From Comamonadaceae bacterium PBBC2 (lineage in GTDB: Bacteria > Pseudomonadota > Gammaproteobacteria > Burkholderiales > Burkholderiaceae_C): a stretch of DNA of 64,000 nt. Where the stretch lies: assembly GCA_002255935.1 (NCBI GenBank), contig NKIO01000004.1:1-64000 (forward strand), read 5' to 3'. The translations under genes were made by a program, and so were the position numbers. Below, piece by piece: positions 47,541 through 55,531 of the stretch. The notes under the pieces are model-generated. The model was not told the origin of the DNA. It did no database searches and saw only the letters and a program-made list of their open reading frames with translations. The first letter of the stretch is position 1. Each line of letters opens with the position of its first letter.

Positions 47541-48509
47541 TTAATCCAGAGCAATCTTGGCGTAGGCCGCCACGCTCTTCCATTGCGCCGTGTCGGCCTG
47601 CATGAAGCTGGCCATGCTTGGCGCGTTCAGCCAAGTGGGCTCGGCCCCCGCTTTTTGAATCGCGGCTTTCACCTCGGGCTGTTGCGCCACGCGCTCCAGC
47701 GCTTGTTCGATTTTTTGCTGCACCGGTGCAGGCAAGCCTGCGGGTGCGGCCAGTCCAAACCATGCAAACACTTGGTAGCCCTTCAGGCCCGCTTCTTCCA
47801 TGGTCGGCACGCCCGGCAAAGCGCTGCTGCGCTGCGGCGTGGTCACGGCCAAGGCCTTGAGCTTGCCGCCGTTGATCAGGCCCAGCGCCGAGGGCAGGTT
47901 GTCAAACATCATGCTGACCTCCTCGGCCATCACGGCGGTCAGGCCAGCGGCTGCGCCCCGATAAGGGATGTGCGTCACAAACAAGCCCGCCTGGCTTTTG
48001 TACAGCTCGGCGCTCAGGTGCAGCGATGTGCCTTGCCCGTTGGACGCGTAATTGAGTTGGCCAGGCCGGGCTTTGATGCGTGCGCTCAGATCGGCCACGC
48101 TCTGGATGCCCGAGGCCGGGTTGACCACCAGCACATTGGGCACTCGGCCCAGCAAGCCCAGGGGCACGATGCTTTCAGGCTTGTAGGGCAGCTTGCTGTA
48201 CAGCGCGGGGTTGATGGTCAGGGGCGGCGAGGCCATCAGCAGCGTGTAGCCATCGGCCGTGGCGCGGGCCGCCTCTGCTGCACCCAGGTTGCCACCGGCA
48301 CCGGGCTTGTTGTCGACCACGATGGATTGACCCAGCTCTTGCCCCAGCTTGGGCGCAACGAGGCGTGCCATGTTGTCGATCAAACCGCCCGGCGGAAAGG
48401 GCACCACCAGCTTGATGGGACGGGCAGGCCAAGTCTGTGCCATGGCCGTGGCGTGCACCCAAGGCAAAGCGGCCATGGCCGCAGCACAAAGCCAAAATCG
48501 GCGATGCAT
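47541..48509 (-). CDS. Bug-family periplasmic substrate-binding protein (TctC-like)
   Basis: 322 aa. Signal peptide RRFWLCAAAMAALPWVHATAMA ends near residue 24, then WPARPIKLVVPFPPGGLIDN and VVDNKPGAGGNLGAAEAARA, the hallmark Bug segments. The family captures carboxylates in the periplasm, often without a dedicated TctAB transporter. As first gene of the threonate operon it is probably the threonate or related sugar-acid receptor; this is inference from context. No TctA/TctB genes are adjacent. Confidence 0.9.
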   Translation of the reverse strand: MHRRFWLCAAAMAALPWVHATAMAQTWPARPIKLVVPFPPGGLIDNMARLVAPKLGQELGQSIVVDNKPGAGGNLGAAEAARATADGYTLLMASPPLTINPALYSKLPYKPESIVPLGLLGRVPNVLVVNPASGIQSVADLSARIKARPGQLNYASNGQGTSLHLSAELYKSQAGLFVTHIPYRGAAAGLTAVMAEEVSMMFDNLPSALGLINGGKLKALAVTTPQRSSALPGVPTMEEAGLKGYQVFAWFGLAAPAGLPAPVQQKIEQALERVAQQPEVKAAIQKAGAEPTWLNAPSMASFMQADTAQWKSVAAYAKIALD

Positions 48510-49026
48510 GAGAGGTCTCCTGATGGATAGTTATCAGGTCATCATACAAATTCTGGCTGGAATTGACCATAGGGAGAACGCTCAGGCGTGCTGATGTGCT
48601 GAAGCCCACTGATCTTGGTATTTTGGGCCATTGATCTTTGTATTTTGTAGGTATGCAGGAGTGATCAGATATTCACCCTTCCTGCAATTTACTTATTGTG
48701 GGTTGTGCCTCAACTGCCGATCACCCCGCTGAGTGTCAGATTTTCATTTTTGACGGTCTGAAGAAGGCTGGTTGCAGTCACTCGCGGTAAGTGGACGTTA
48801 TTGTTGTGACGATCACTACCAGTCAATCAAGTGGGAGTAGCTCCTGTGAACGCTGTAATTACAATACCGGTCACTCGACATGCCTCGCATGGGATCCGCG
48901 CTTAAGCGAAGATGAACGACCGGTCTTGTTCTAGCTGTACAGACACTCCCGACTCAAAGCCGAATTCCCCCATAAATCAGCTACGGCAGTATGCAGTGAT
49001 TGCCGACTTACAGGTCTCATATTTGT
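48510..49026. other. 517 bp gene-free region, possible decayed insertion element
   Basis: No credible ORF was found between the threonate operon and the LysR gene. It contains a 22 bp tandem repeat listed separately and partial inverted repeats around ACCGGTC (near 48866 and 48918). Composition is less GC-rich than neighbouring genes. It may be an insertion-sequence relic at the edge of the catabolic island; no terminal inverted repeats or target duplication could be shown. Confidence 0.5.
48610..48653. repeat. Two tandem 22 bp repeats, IS21-end-like
   Basis: TGATCTTGGTATTTTGGGCC-AT followed directly by TGATCTTTGTATTTTGTAGG-TA. Repeated short units of this type near the terminus are reminiscent of IS21-family ends, but no transposase remnant was identified, so the link is tentative. 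Confidence 0.4.
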
Positions 49027-49926
49027 CTATAACCTCTTGAGAGCGAAGTGCTGTATCCAGCCCACCAATTGCATCGCGGCGGGCGTCAGTGGCAAATCAT
49101 GCCGCCTGACGGTGCAAATCAAGGGGCTGGGCAAGGTATCTTCGATGGGCACGATGCACAGTTGGTCCTTAAAGGGACTGTTTTCAAACAAAATCCTAGG
49201 CATGGTTGTCACCCACTGGTCTGATGCTGCGACCACCGCAGGTAAAGCCAAGAAGGATTCGCACAGCATCGTGACCCGTGGCATCCCCAACCCATGGGTC
49301 TGAAAAGCTTCCTCTATGACAGCGCCCGGTCCGCGTGATGGGCTGGACAGCACCCAAGCGCAATCCTGCAGTTGCGCCAGTCGTACCGCCCGTGAAAGCG
49401 GGTGAGACACCCCGGAGACGATGACCACTTGGCTGGAGTACAAGGGCTCCGCCACCAAGTCACTCTCCAGATCCATCCGGTGAACCGGGGTCAACGCGAA
49501 ATCTAAAGTCCCATCCCGAATGACTGGGGCAATGCTGGGGTAAAGGCCATCGCGGCAATGCACCTTGACCTCAGGATGCTGCAGCGTGAATTGCCGCAAG
49601 GCCTGTGGCAAGAGGCCCAAACCGATGGCTGGAGATACCGCCAGCTTGATGGTGCCCTCCCAATGGCCACGCAGCTGCGCCATTTCGTCTTGTGCCCTGC
49701 GGCTCTGACCCACCATCAATTTGGCATGCCGCAAAAAGGCCTGCCCGAAGTGGGTGAAAGTGACGCCCTTTTTGCTGCGCACCAGCAATGGGGCTTTGAG
49801 TTCTGCTTCCAATTGCTGGATCGCGGCCGTCAGGGCCGGCTGCGTCAAGGCCATGCTTTGCGCGGCCGCCCGGATGCTGCCCAGCTCCTCGATCAGCACA
49901 AGTGCTTGCAGGGTCGGAAGTCTCAT
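49027..49926 (-). CDS. tsaR: LysR-family regulator, TsaR-like
   Basis: 299 aa LysR-type regulator. N-terminal helix-turn-helix GSIRAAAQSMALTQPALTAAIQQLE, linker LKAPLLVRSKKGVTFTHFG, and an effector domain with LAVSPAIGLGLLPQAL, RDGTLDFALTPVH and CESFLALPAVVAASDQWVTT. Length and remembered sequence closely resemble TsaR of C. testosteroni, the p-toluenesulfonate-responsive activator of tsaMBCD. It is divergent from the oxygenase operon, the usual LysR arrangement. The ATG at 49926 is preferred over a TTG four codons upstream. Identification is from memory, not from a search. Confidence 0.87.
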   Translation of the reverse strand: MRLPTLQALVLIEELGSIRAAAQSMALTQPALTAAIQQLEAELKAPLLVRSKKGVTFTHFGQAFLRHAKLMVGQSRRAQDEMAQLRGHWEGTIKLAVSPAIGLGLLPQALRQFTLQHPEVKVHCRDGLYPSIAPVIRDGTLDFALTPVHRMDLESDLVAEPLYSSQVVIVSGVSHPLSRAVRLAQLQDCAWVLSSPSRGPGAVIEEAFQTHGLGMPRVTMLCESFLALPAVVAASDQWVTTMPRILFENSPFKDQLCIVPIEDTLPSPLICTVRRHDLPLTPAAMQLVGWIQHFALKRL

Positions 49927-49939
49927 GGTTATCACCAAT

Positions 49940-49954
49940 ATAGAAGTTTTCTAT
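49940..49954. promoter_or_regulatory. LysR-type operator candidate, ATAGAA-GTT-TTCTAT
   Basis: Perfect 6+3+6 palindrome, containing a T-N11-A core as required for LysR-type recognition sites. It is 14 bp upstream of the tsaR-like start and about 100 bp from the oxygenase start, in a clearly AT-rich divergent promoter region. Related TTTTCTAT half-sites follow at 49974 and nearby. Confidence 0.6.
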
Positions 49955-50054
49955 CAATCACATGAATTTTTGATTTTCTATTATGAGGTGACTTTTCTAA
50001 TATTTCGTCAAGTCAAGAAATTCACAAACGGGTTTACCAATCAAGGAGACACAC

Positions 50055-51098
50055 ATGTTCATCAGAAATTGTTGGTACGTTGCCGCCTGGGACACGGAAG
50101 TTCCACAAGACACCATGTTGCCCAGAACACTGCTCAACGAGCCGGTGCTGCTTTACAGGGACACACAGGGCCGTGCGGTTGCCCTCGAAAACCGTTGCTG
50201 CCATCGGGCAGCCCCCTTACATCTGGGCCGAAAAGAAGGGGACTGCGTGCGTTGCATGTACCACGGCCTTAAATTCGATCCGACTGGTGCCTGTGTAGAA
50301 ATTCCTGGACAGGACAAGATCCCGCCTAAGACGTGCGTTAAAAGCTACCCTGTGGCTGAGCGCAACCGCCTGATATGGGTGTGGATGGGCGACCCGGCAA
50401 AAGCCAATCCGGATGACATCGTGGATTACCACTGGCATGACTCCCCAGACTGGCGTATGAAGCCCGGCTACATCCACTACAAAGCGAACTACAAACTGAT
50501 CGTCGACAACCTGCTGGATTTCACCCATCTGGCGTGGGTGCACCCCACCACACTCGGTACCGACAGCGCTGCCGGCTTGAAACCAGAAATCGAACGCAAC
50601 ACCGATGGCAACGGCACACTGACCATCAGCCGCTGGTACATCAACGACGAGATGCCCAGTCTGCACAAGAAAGTGGCCAGCTTCGAGGGCAAAGTCGATC
50701 GCTGGCAAATCTACAAATGGTCGCCCCCTGCGTTATTGCGCATGGATGCAGGCTCAGCTCCCACAGGCACCGGCGCCCCAGAAGGCACCCGGGTGTCTCA
50801 GGCTGTGCAATTTCGTCACACCTCCATCCAGACACCGGAGACCGAAAGCACCAGCCATTACTGGTTCTGTCAGGCACGCAATTTCGAGCTGGACAACGAA
50901 CAAATGACGCAATCCATCTATGACTCTGTGGTTGAAGCCTTCGAAGAAGACCGCACCATGATCGAAGCACAACAAAAGATCATCGATATGGTCCCAGACC
51001 GGCCCATGTTACCGATTGCCGCAGATAGTGGCCTGAACCAAGCTCGTTGGCTCATTGATCGCCTGATCAAGGTTGAGGCAGCGCGGGGGGACGCATGA
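50055..51098 (+). CDS. tsaM: Rieske non-heme iron oxygenase, TsaM-like (methyl monooxygenase/O-demethylase)
   Basis: 347 aa oxygenase subunit of the VanA/TsaM family. The Rieske [2Fe-2S] ligands are C48-x-H50 (RCCH) and C67-x2-H70 (CMYH). The mononuclear iron site is in DNLLDFTHLAWVH, His158 and His163, with the Asp in the C-terminal part. It probably hydroxylates an aryl methyl group or removes an O-methyl group, taking electrons from the next gene's product. Length and sequence match the TsaM of the toluenesulfonate system as remembered. Ribosome site AAGGAG before the ATG. Substrate inferred, not shown. Confidence 0.88.
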   Translation: MFIRNCWYVAAWDTEVPQDTMLPRTLLNEPVLLYRDTQGRAVALENRCCHRAAPLHLGRKEGDCVRCMYHGLKFDPTGACVEIPGQDKIPPKTCVKSYPVAERNRLIWVWMGDPAKANPDDIVDYHWHDSPDWRMKPGYIHYKANYKLIVDNLLDFTHLAWVHPTTLGTDSAAGLKPEIERNTDGNGTLTISRWYINDEMPSLHKKVASFEGKVDRWQIYKWSPPALLRMDAGSAPTGTGAPEGTRVSQAVQFRHTSIQTPETESTSHYWFCQARNFELDNEQMTQSIYDSVVEAFEEDRTMIEAQQKIIDMVPDRPMLPIAADSGLNQARWLIDRLIKVEAARGDA

Positions 51099-52042
51099 TC
51101 CAAGCGGTCATCACGCGTGTGCAGGCCATCGCCAGGGACATCGTACTGATCGAGCTCCAAGCGGCAGACCAGCAGCCGATGCCGGGCGCATCGCCCGGCT
51201 CACACATCGACCTGCATCTGCCCAACGGGCTAATTCGTCAATATTCCTTGACCAATGCTGAAGGTGCGGCAGAACAAGCGAGCTACCAAATCGCCGTGGC
51301 GCGTGACGCCAACAGCCGTGGTGGCTCCACATGGATTCACGACAAACTGCGCACAGGTACCAGCCTTGACATTAGCGCGCCTCGTAATCTGTTCGAGCTG
51401 GATACTCAGGTCCCGGGCAAATTCCTTTTCATTGGCGCAGGCATCGGCATCACCCCCATCTACGCCATGGTCAAGGCTGCACAACAACACGGTCTTGACT
51501 GGCAACTGGTGGCATGCGCTCGCTCGGCCAGTCGCATGGCATTTCACGAAGAGCTCTATGCCCTCTCCCCTCAAAGGGTCGACTTCCATTTCGACATGGA
51601 GCAAGCCACCGCGTTAAACCTGCAGGCTTTGCTGGGTGAATCGGCCTGGGATGCGGTTTACGCATGCGGTCCTGCAGGCCTGCTTGATGCCATCGAACAA
51701 ACCACCAGACACTGGCCCGCAGGGTCGGTGCGGATGGAGCGCTTCAAAGCGCATGCCCAAGACAACTCGACCCACACAGCTTTCCAGCTCGTGCTGGCCA
51801 AAAGCCAGCAAACGGTCGAAGTGGGTGCCAACGAAAGCCCCCTGGAAGCCTTGGAGCGAATCGGTATAGATCACCCCTACGCCTGCCGTGAGGGTCTGTG
51901 CGGCACCTGCGAAGTCCGTGTACTCGAAGGACAGCCAGACCACAAAGACAACGTGCTGAGTGAACAAGAACGCACAGCAGGTCAACGTTTTATCCCTTGT
52001 ATCTCCCGCTGCAACGGCCCCCAACTGGTCATCGAACTTTAA
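51095..52042 (+). CDS. tsaB: Oxygenase reductase, VanB/TsaB type
   Basis: 315 aa flavodoxin-reductase-like electron-transfer protein. N-terminal FMN domain with HIDLHLPNGLIRQYSLTNA, NAD domain starting FLFIGAGIGITPIYAMV, and a C-terminal plant-type [2Fe-2S] ferredoxin CREGLCGTCEVRVLEG with a further Cys in IPCISRCNG. It passes electrons from NADH to the Rieske oxygenase. Its ATG overlaps the tsaM-like stop by 4 bp (ATGA), so synthesis is translationally coupled with its partner. Confidence 0.93.
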   Translation: MIQAVITRVQAIARDIVLIELQAADQQPMPGASPGSHIDLHLPNGLIRQYSLTNAEGAAEQASYQIAVARDANSRGGSTWIHDKLRTGTSLDISAPRNLFELDTQVPGKFLFIGAGIGITPIYAMVKAAQQHGLDWQLVACARSASRMAFHEELYALSPQRVDFHFDMEQATALNLQALLGESAWDAVYACGPAGLLDAIEQTTRHWPAGSVRMERFKAHAQDNSTHTAFQLVLAKSQQTVEVGANESPLEALERIGIDHPYACREGLCGTCEVRVLEGQPDHKDNVLSEQERTAGQRFIPCISRCNGPQLVIEL

Positions 52043-52050
52043 GAACCCCT

Positions 52051-52809
52051 ATGAACCTGAATCAAAAAATTGCCATCGTCACCGGCGGTGCGTCCGGATT
52101 TGGTGCCGCGATCGCGCAACGCATGGCTTTGGCTGGCGCCAGCGTGATGGTGGCCGACCTGAATGCAGAAGGTGCGCAACGCATCGCAGAAAGCATCCGC
52201 GCAGCCGGTGGCCAGGCCAGCAGTGTCGTCGCAGATGTGTCTGACCGCGCCTCGTTTGAAAACATGGTGGCCCGCACCCGAAAAGACCTGGGGGGCTTGG
52301 ATATCCTGGTCAACAACGCCGGCACCACCCACCGCAACAAACCCGCACTGCAAGTGACCGAGGAAGAGTTCGACCGCGTCTACAAAGTCAACGTCAAAAG
52401 TCTGTTCTGGGCTGCACAAACGGTGCTGCCAGGTTTTGTCAGTCAAGGCAGTGGGTGCATCGTCAACGTGGCATCCACCACCGGCGTGCGGCCTGGCCCG
52501 GGCCTGTCCTGGTACAGCGGTAGCAAAGCGGCCATGATTAACCTGACCAAGGGCCTGGCGCTGGAGTTTGCCAAGTCGGGGGTGCGCGTCAATGCCGTCA
52601 ATCCGATGATTGGTGAAACGGCCATGCTGGGGGATTTCATGGGCATGGAAGACACCCCCGAAAACCGCGAGCGTTTTTTGATGCGCATCCCGCTGGGACG
52701 ATTTACCCGTCCTGCCGATGTGGCATCCGCAGTCACCTTTCTGGCCAGCGATGAAGCCTCGTACCTCACCGGCGTTTGCTTGGATGTGGACGGAGGCCGC
52801 AACATATGA
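52051..52809 (+). CDS. tsaC: SDR-family dehydrogenase, TsaC-like (aryl alcohol dehydrogenase)
   Basis: 252 aa short-chain dehydrogenase. NAD motif TGGASGFG at residues 11-18, NNAG at 88-91 and the catalytic set Ser142, Tyr155 and Lys159 (SWYSGSK). In the tsa operon TsaC (also 252 aa) oxidises 4-(hydroxymethyl)benzenesulfonate to the aldehyde. Order after tsaMB-like genes and identical length support that role. ATG 52051 is 8 bp after the reductase stop. The SDR fold alone does not settle the substrate. Confidence 0.9.
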   Translation: MNLNQKIAIVTGGASGFGAAIAQRMALAGASVMVADLNAEGAQRIAESIRAAGGQASSVVADVSDRASFENMVARTRKDLGGLDILVNNAGTTHRNKPALQVTEEEFDRVYKVNVKSLFWAAQTVLPGFVSQGSGCIVNVASTTGVRPGPGLSWYSGSKAAMINLTKGLALEFAKSGVRVNAVNPMIGETAMLGDFMGMEDTPENRERFLMRIPLGRFTRPADVASAVTFLASDEASYLTGVCLDVDGGRNI

Positions 52810-54242
52810 GCGGCGAAAGCACATACCGGGCCCCCGAACTGCTCATCAATGGGCAGTGGCGCACAGGCCGTCACGCTATGACAGTGGCCATCGTCAACCC
52901 GGCCAGCGCTGAAACCTTAGACCGGCTTCACTTGGCCAACCACGACGACATCAACCAAGCCCTGCAGGCCACCCAGCAAGGTTTTGAAGCCTGGCGGCAA
53001 GTGCCCGCCTTCGAGCGTTGTGCCCGCCTCGAAAAAGGCGTGAACAAGATGCGTGAACAGATGGAGCACATCGCCACCTTGCTCACCCTGGAACAAGGCA
53101 AACCACTTGCCGAAGCCCGCGCCGAATGCGCCATGGCGGCCGACCTGATCAAGTGGTACGCCGAAGAAGCGCGGCGAACCTACGGCCGCATCATTCCCGC
53201 CCGACTGCCCAACAGCCGCATGCAGGTGCTCAAACAACCGGTCGGTCCTGTGGCCGCCTTTGCTCCCTGGAATTTCCCATTGGTGCTGTCCGCTCGCAAG
53301 ATCGGTGGCGCCCTGGCTGCAGGTTGCTCCATCATCCTCAAAGGCGCCGAAGAAACACCCGCCAGCGTCGCCGCCATGGTCGACTGCCTGGCCGCAGAGC
53401 TGCCGCCAGGCGCTTTGCAACTGGTGTATGGCGTGCCTGCCGAGGTGTCCGAACAGTTGATCGCCTCGCCCATCATCCGCAAGGTCACCTTCACAGGCTC
53501 GGTGCCCGTGGGGCGGCACCTGGCGCAAATGGCTGCCAAACACCTCAAGCGCATCACACTCGAACTCGGTGGTCATGCGCCGGTGATCGTTTGTGCAGAT
53601 GCCGACATCGACAAAACCGTGGCACAGATGGTGGTGCACAAATTCCGCAATGCAGGCCAAGCTTGCCTAGCCCCCACGCGCTTTTATGTGGACCGCACCA
53701 TCGAAGGCGATTTCCTGGACGCCTTCACCGCAGCCAGCCACAAGCTGGTCCTGGGCGACGGCATGGCCCCCGCCACGCAAATGGGGCCACTGGCCAGCGC
53801 ACGGCGACTGGCCGCTGTGCGTGATCTGATTGATCGGTCTGTGCAAGCGGGTGCCCAACTGCACCAAGGCACAGCCCCGACCACCGGGTTCTTCGCTCCC
53901 GTGAGCTTGCTCACGCACGTGAACCCGGAATCACCCGTCATCCAAGAAGAGCCTTTTGGCCCCGTGGTCACATTGACCCCTTTTGACAACATCGACCATG
54001 CCTTGCACTTGGCCAACCAATCCGCCTACGGTCTGGCCGGCTACCTGTTCACAGATTCAGCACGCGCCATCTTGAAGGTGTCGGACCAATTGGAAGTGGG
54101 CAGCCTGGCCATCAATGGCATGGGCGTCTCGGTCCCGGAAGCTCCTTTTGGCGGCCTCAAGGACAGCGGCTACGGCAGCGAATCCGGCATCGAAGGCATG
54201 GAAGCCTTCCTGGACACCAAGTTCACCCACCATTGCGCTTAA
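52806..54242 (+). CDS. tsaD: Aldehyde dehydrogenase, TsaD-like
   Basis: 478 aa NAD(P)-dependent aldehyde dehydrogenase. NAD-binding AAFAPWNFPLVLSARKIG, FTGSVPVG, catalytic Glu in LELGGHAP and Cys in NAGQACLAPTR. It would oxidise the aldehyde from the SDR step to a carboxylate; in the tsa system TsaD makes 4-sulfobenzoate. The sequence also resembles succinate-semialdehyde dehydrogenases, so context carries the assignment. Start ATG 52806 overlaps the SDR stop (ATGA). Confidence 0.89.
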   Translation: MSGESTYRAPELLINGQWRTGRHAMTVAIVNPASAETLDRLHLANHDDINQALQATQQGFEAWRQVPAFERCARLEKGVNKMREQMEHIATLLTLEQGKPLAEARAECAMAADLIKWYAEEARRTYGRIIPARLPNSRMQVLKQPVGPVAAFAPWNFPLVLSARKIGGALAAGCSIILKGAEETPASVAAMVDCLAAELPPGALQLVYGVPAEVSEQLIASPIIRKVTFTGSVPVGRHLAQMAAKHLKRITLELGGHAPVIVCADADIDKTVAQMVVHKFRNAGQACLAPTRFYVDRTIEGDFLDAFTAASHKLVLGDGMAPATQMGPLASARRLAAVRDLIDRSVQAGAQLHQGTAPTTGFFAPVSLLTHVNPESPVIQEEPFGPVVTLTPFDNIDHALHLANQSAYGLAGYLFTDSARAILKVSDQLEVGSLAINGMGVSVPEAPFGGLKDSGYGSESGIEGMEAFLDTKFTHHCA

Positions 54243-54267
54243 ATCACACCACAACGGAGACAACACC

Positions 54268-55236
54268 ATGCAACGCAGAACCCTCATCACCTCCCTGGCC
54301 CTGGCCACGTCCCTGCTGGCCGCAGTGCCCGCATCCGCCCAAAGCGACAAAACACTGCGCGTGATCGTCGGCTTTCCTGCAGGTGTCTCGATCGATGTGG
54401 TCACCCGCATCGTGGCCGAAAAGATGAAAGACGAACTCAAGCGCCCGGTGATCGTGGACAACCGCCCAGGTGCAGGCGGCCGACTGGCGGCCGACTTGCT
54501 TAAATCTGCTGCGCCCGATGGCAACACCGTCATGGTCACGCCCATCGTGGTGCCGGTGCTGGCCCCCATGGTCTTCAACAAACTCAGCTACAACCCCGAA
54601 ACCGACTTTGCGCCTGTTGGCAAGGTTTGCGACTTCTCGTTTGCGCTGGCTGTTCCTGCCAATTCACCGGTCAAAAACCTCAAAGATTACGCGGCATGGC
54701 TCAAGGCCAATCCGCAGCAAGCCAACTTTGGATCCCCCGCCGCAGGCAGCTTGCCCCACTTCTTTGGCGTCATGATTGGAACGGCCCTGAAAGTCGACAT
54801 GGTTCATGTCCCCTTCAACGGCGGTGCGGCCCTGCAATCGGCGGTACTCGGAGGCCATGCCCCGGCCGGTATTGACGTGGTGATGGAGTGGCAACAAAAC
54901 GCCAAAGCAGGCAAAGTCACCGTGCTGGCGACTTCTGGCGCACAGCGCAGCAAAGTCATGCCGGACGTGCCGACCTTCAAGGAACAAGGCTTTCCCGAAG
55001 CCGTCGGCCAAGGCTGGTTTGCCATGTACGCCCCAGCCAAGACGCCCACAGCGGCCATCGACGACATCAACAAAGCCTTGAATAAAGCACTCGCAACACC
55101 CGAGGTGCGTGAAAGATTTGCCGGCTTGGGTCTCGACGTTGGCGGCGGCAGTGCAGCCGATCTGCAAAAAACCATGCAAGACGACGCCAAGCGCTGGGCG
55201 CCAATAGTCAGGAAATCTGGCTTTAAAGCGGATTGA
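54268..55236 (+). CDS. Bug-family periplasmic binding protein of cluster A
   Basis: 322 aa. Signal peptide TLITSLALATSLLAAVPASA, then TLRVIVGFPAGVSIDVVTRI and IVDNRPGAGGRLAADLL. Unlike the usual P-G-G-x-x-D, the first motif reads PAGVSID. Probably binds the aromatic acid or sulfonate substrate in the periplasm; this is inference from the operon. It follows tsaD by 25 bp with GGAG before the ATG and is terminated by a strong hairpin, so it is the last gene of cluster A. Confidence 0.89.
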   Translation: MQRRTLITSLALATSLLAAVPASAQSDKTLRVIVGFPAGVSIDVVTRIVAEKMKDELKRPVIVDNRPGAGGRLAADLLKSAAPDGNTVMVTPIVVPVLAPMVFNKLSYNPETDFAPVGKVCDFSFALAVPANSPVKNLKDYAAWLKANPQQANFGSPAAGSLPHFFGVMIGTALKVDMVHVPFNGGAALQSAVLGGHAPAGIDVVMEWQQNAKAGKVTVLATSGAQRSKVMPDVPTFKEQGFPEAVGQGWFAMYAPAKTPTAAIDDINKALNKALATPEVRERFAGLGLDVGGGSAADLQKTMQDDAKRWAPIVRKSGFKAD

Positions 55237-55531
55237 TCCTGGCGATTAACTGGGTCTATAAAACATAGCACCAGCTTTCTAAAAGCTGGTGCTTTTCAGA
55301 TTATTTCACCCACAAATTCTGGACATTCTGCAAGCAAAATGACCGAATTCGATGAGTTCGCTGCTTGAGATCATCAGGCCGCATTATTGTTACGCTGACA
55401 GAGTTAACTGGACATGGAGACAACCACCCCACTGGCAGTAACCAGTTGAAAGCGCTCCTGCCTTGCCCTTGCGGTGCCCAATCTGGTCGCTTGATACGCG
55501 CGACCGGCATGAAGGTCGATTGATCCCATCT
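55237..55531. other. Spacer between cluster A terminator and sulfatase gene
   Basis: 295 bp. It holds a terminator (listed separately) and otherwise no credible coding sequence. The sulfatase promoter is expected here, but no clear -35/-10 pair was recognised. Confidence 0.6.
55267..55296 (+). terminator. Rho-independent terminator after cluster A
   Basis: AGCACCAGCTTTCTAAAAGC-TGGTGCTTTT: 12 bp perfect stem, CTA loop, short T run. It lies 30 bp after the Bug stop and ends the cluster A transcript. Confidence 0.92.

Noticed and set aside
48510-49026. tRNA, small RNA or intact insertion sequence in the 517 bp gap
   Set aside because: No cloverleaf, no transposase reading frame and no clear terminal inverted repeats were found; only a short tandem repeat is supported.
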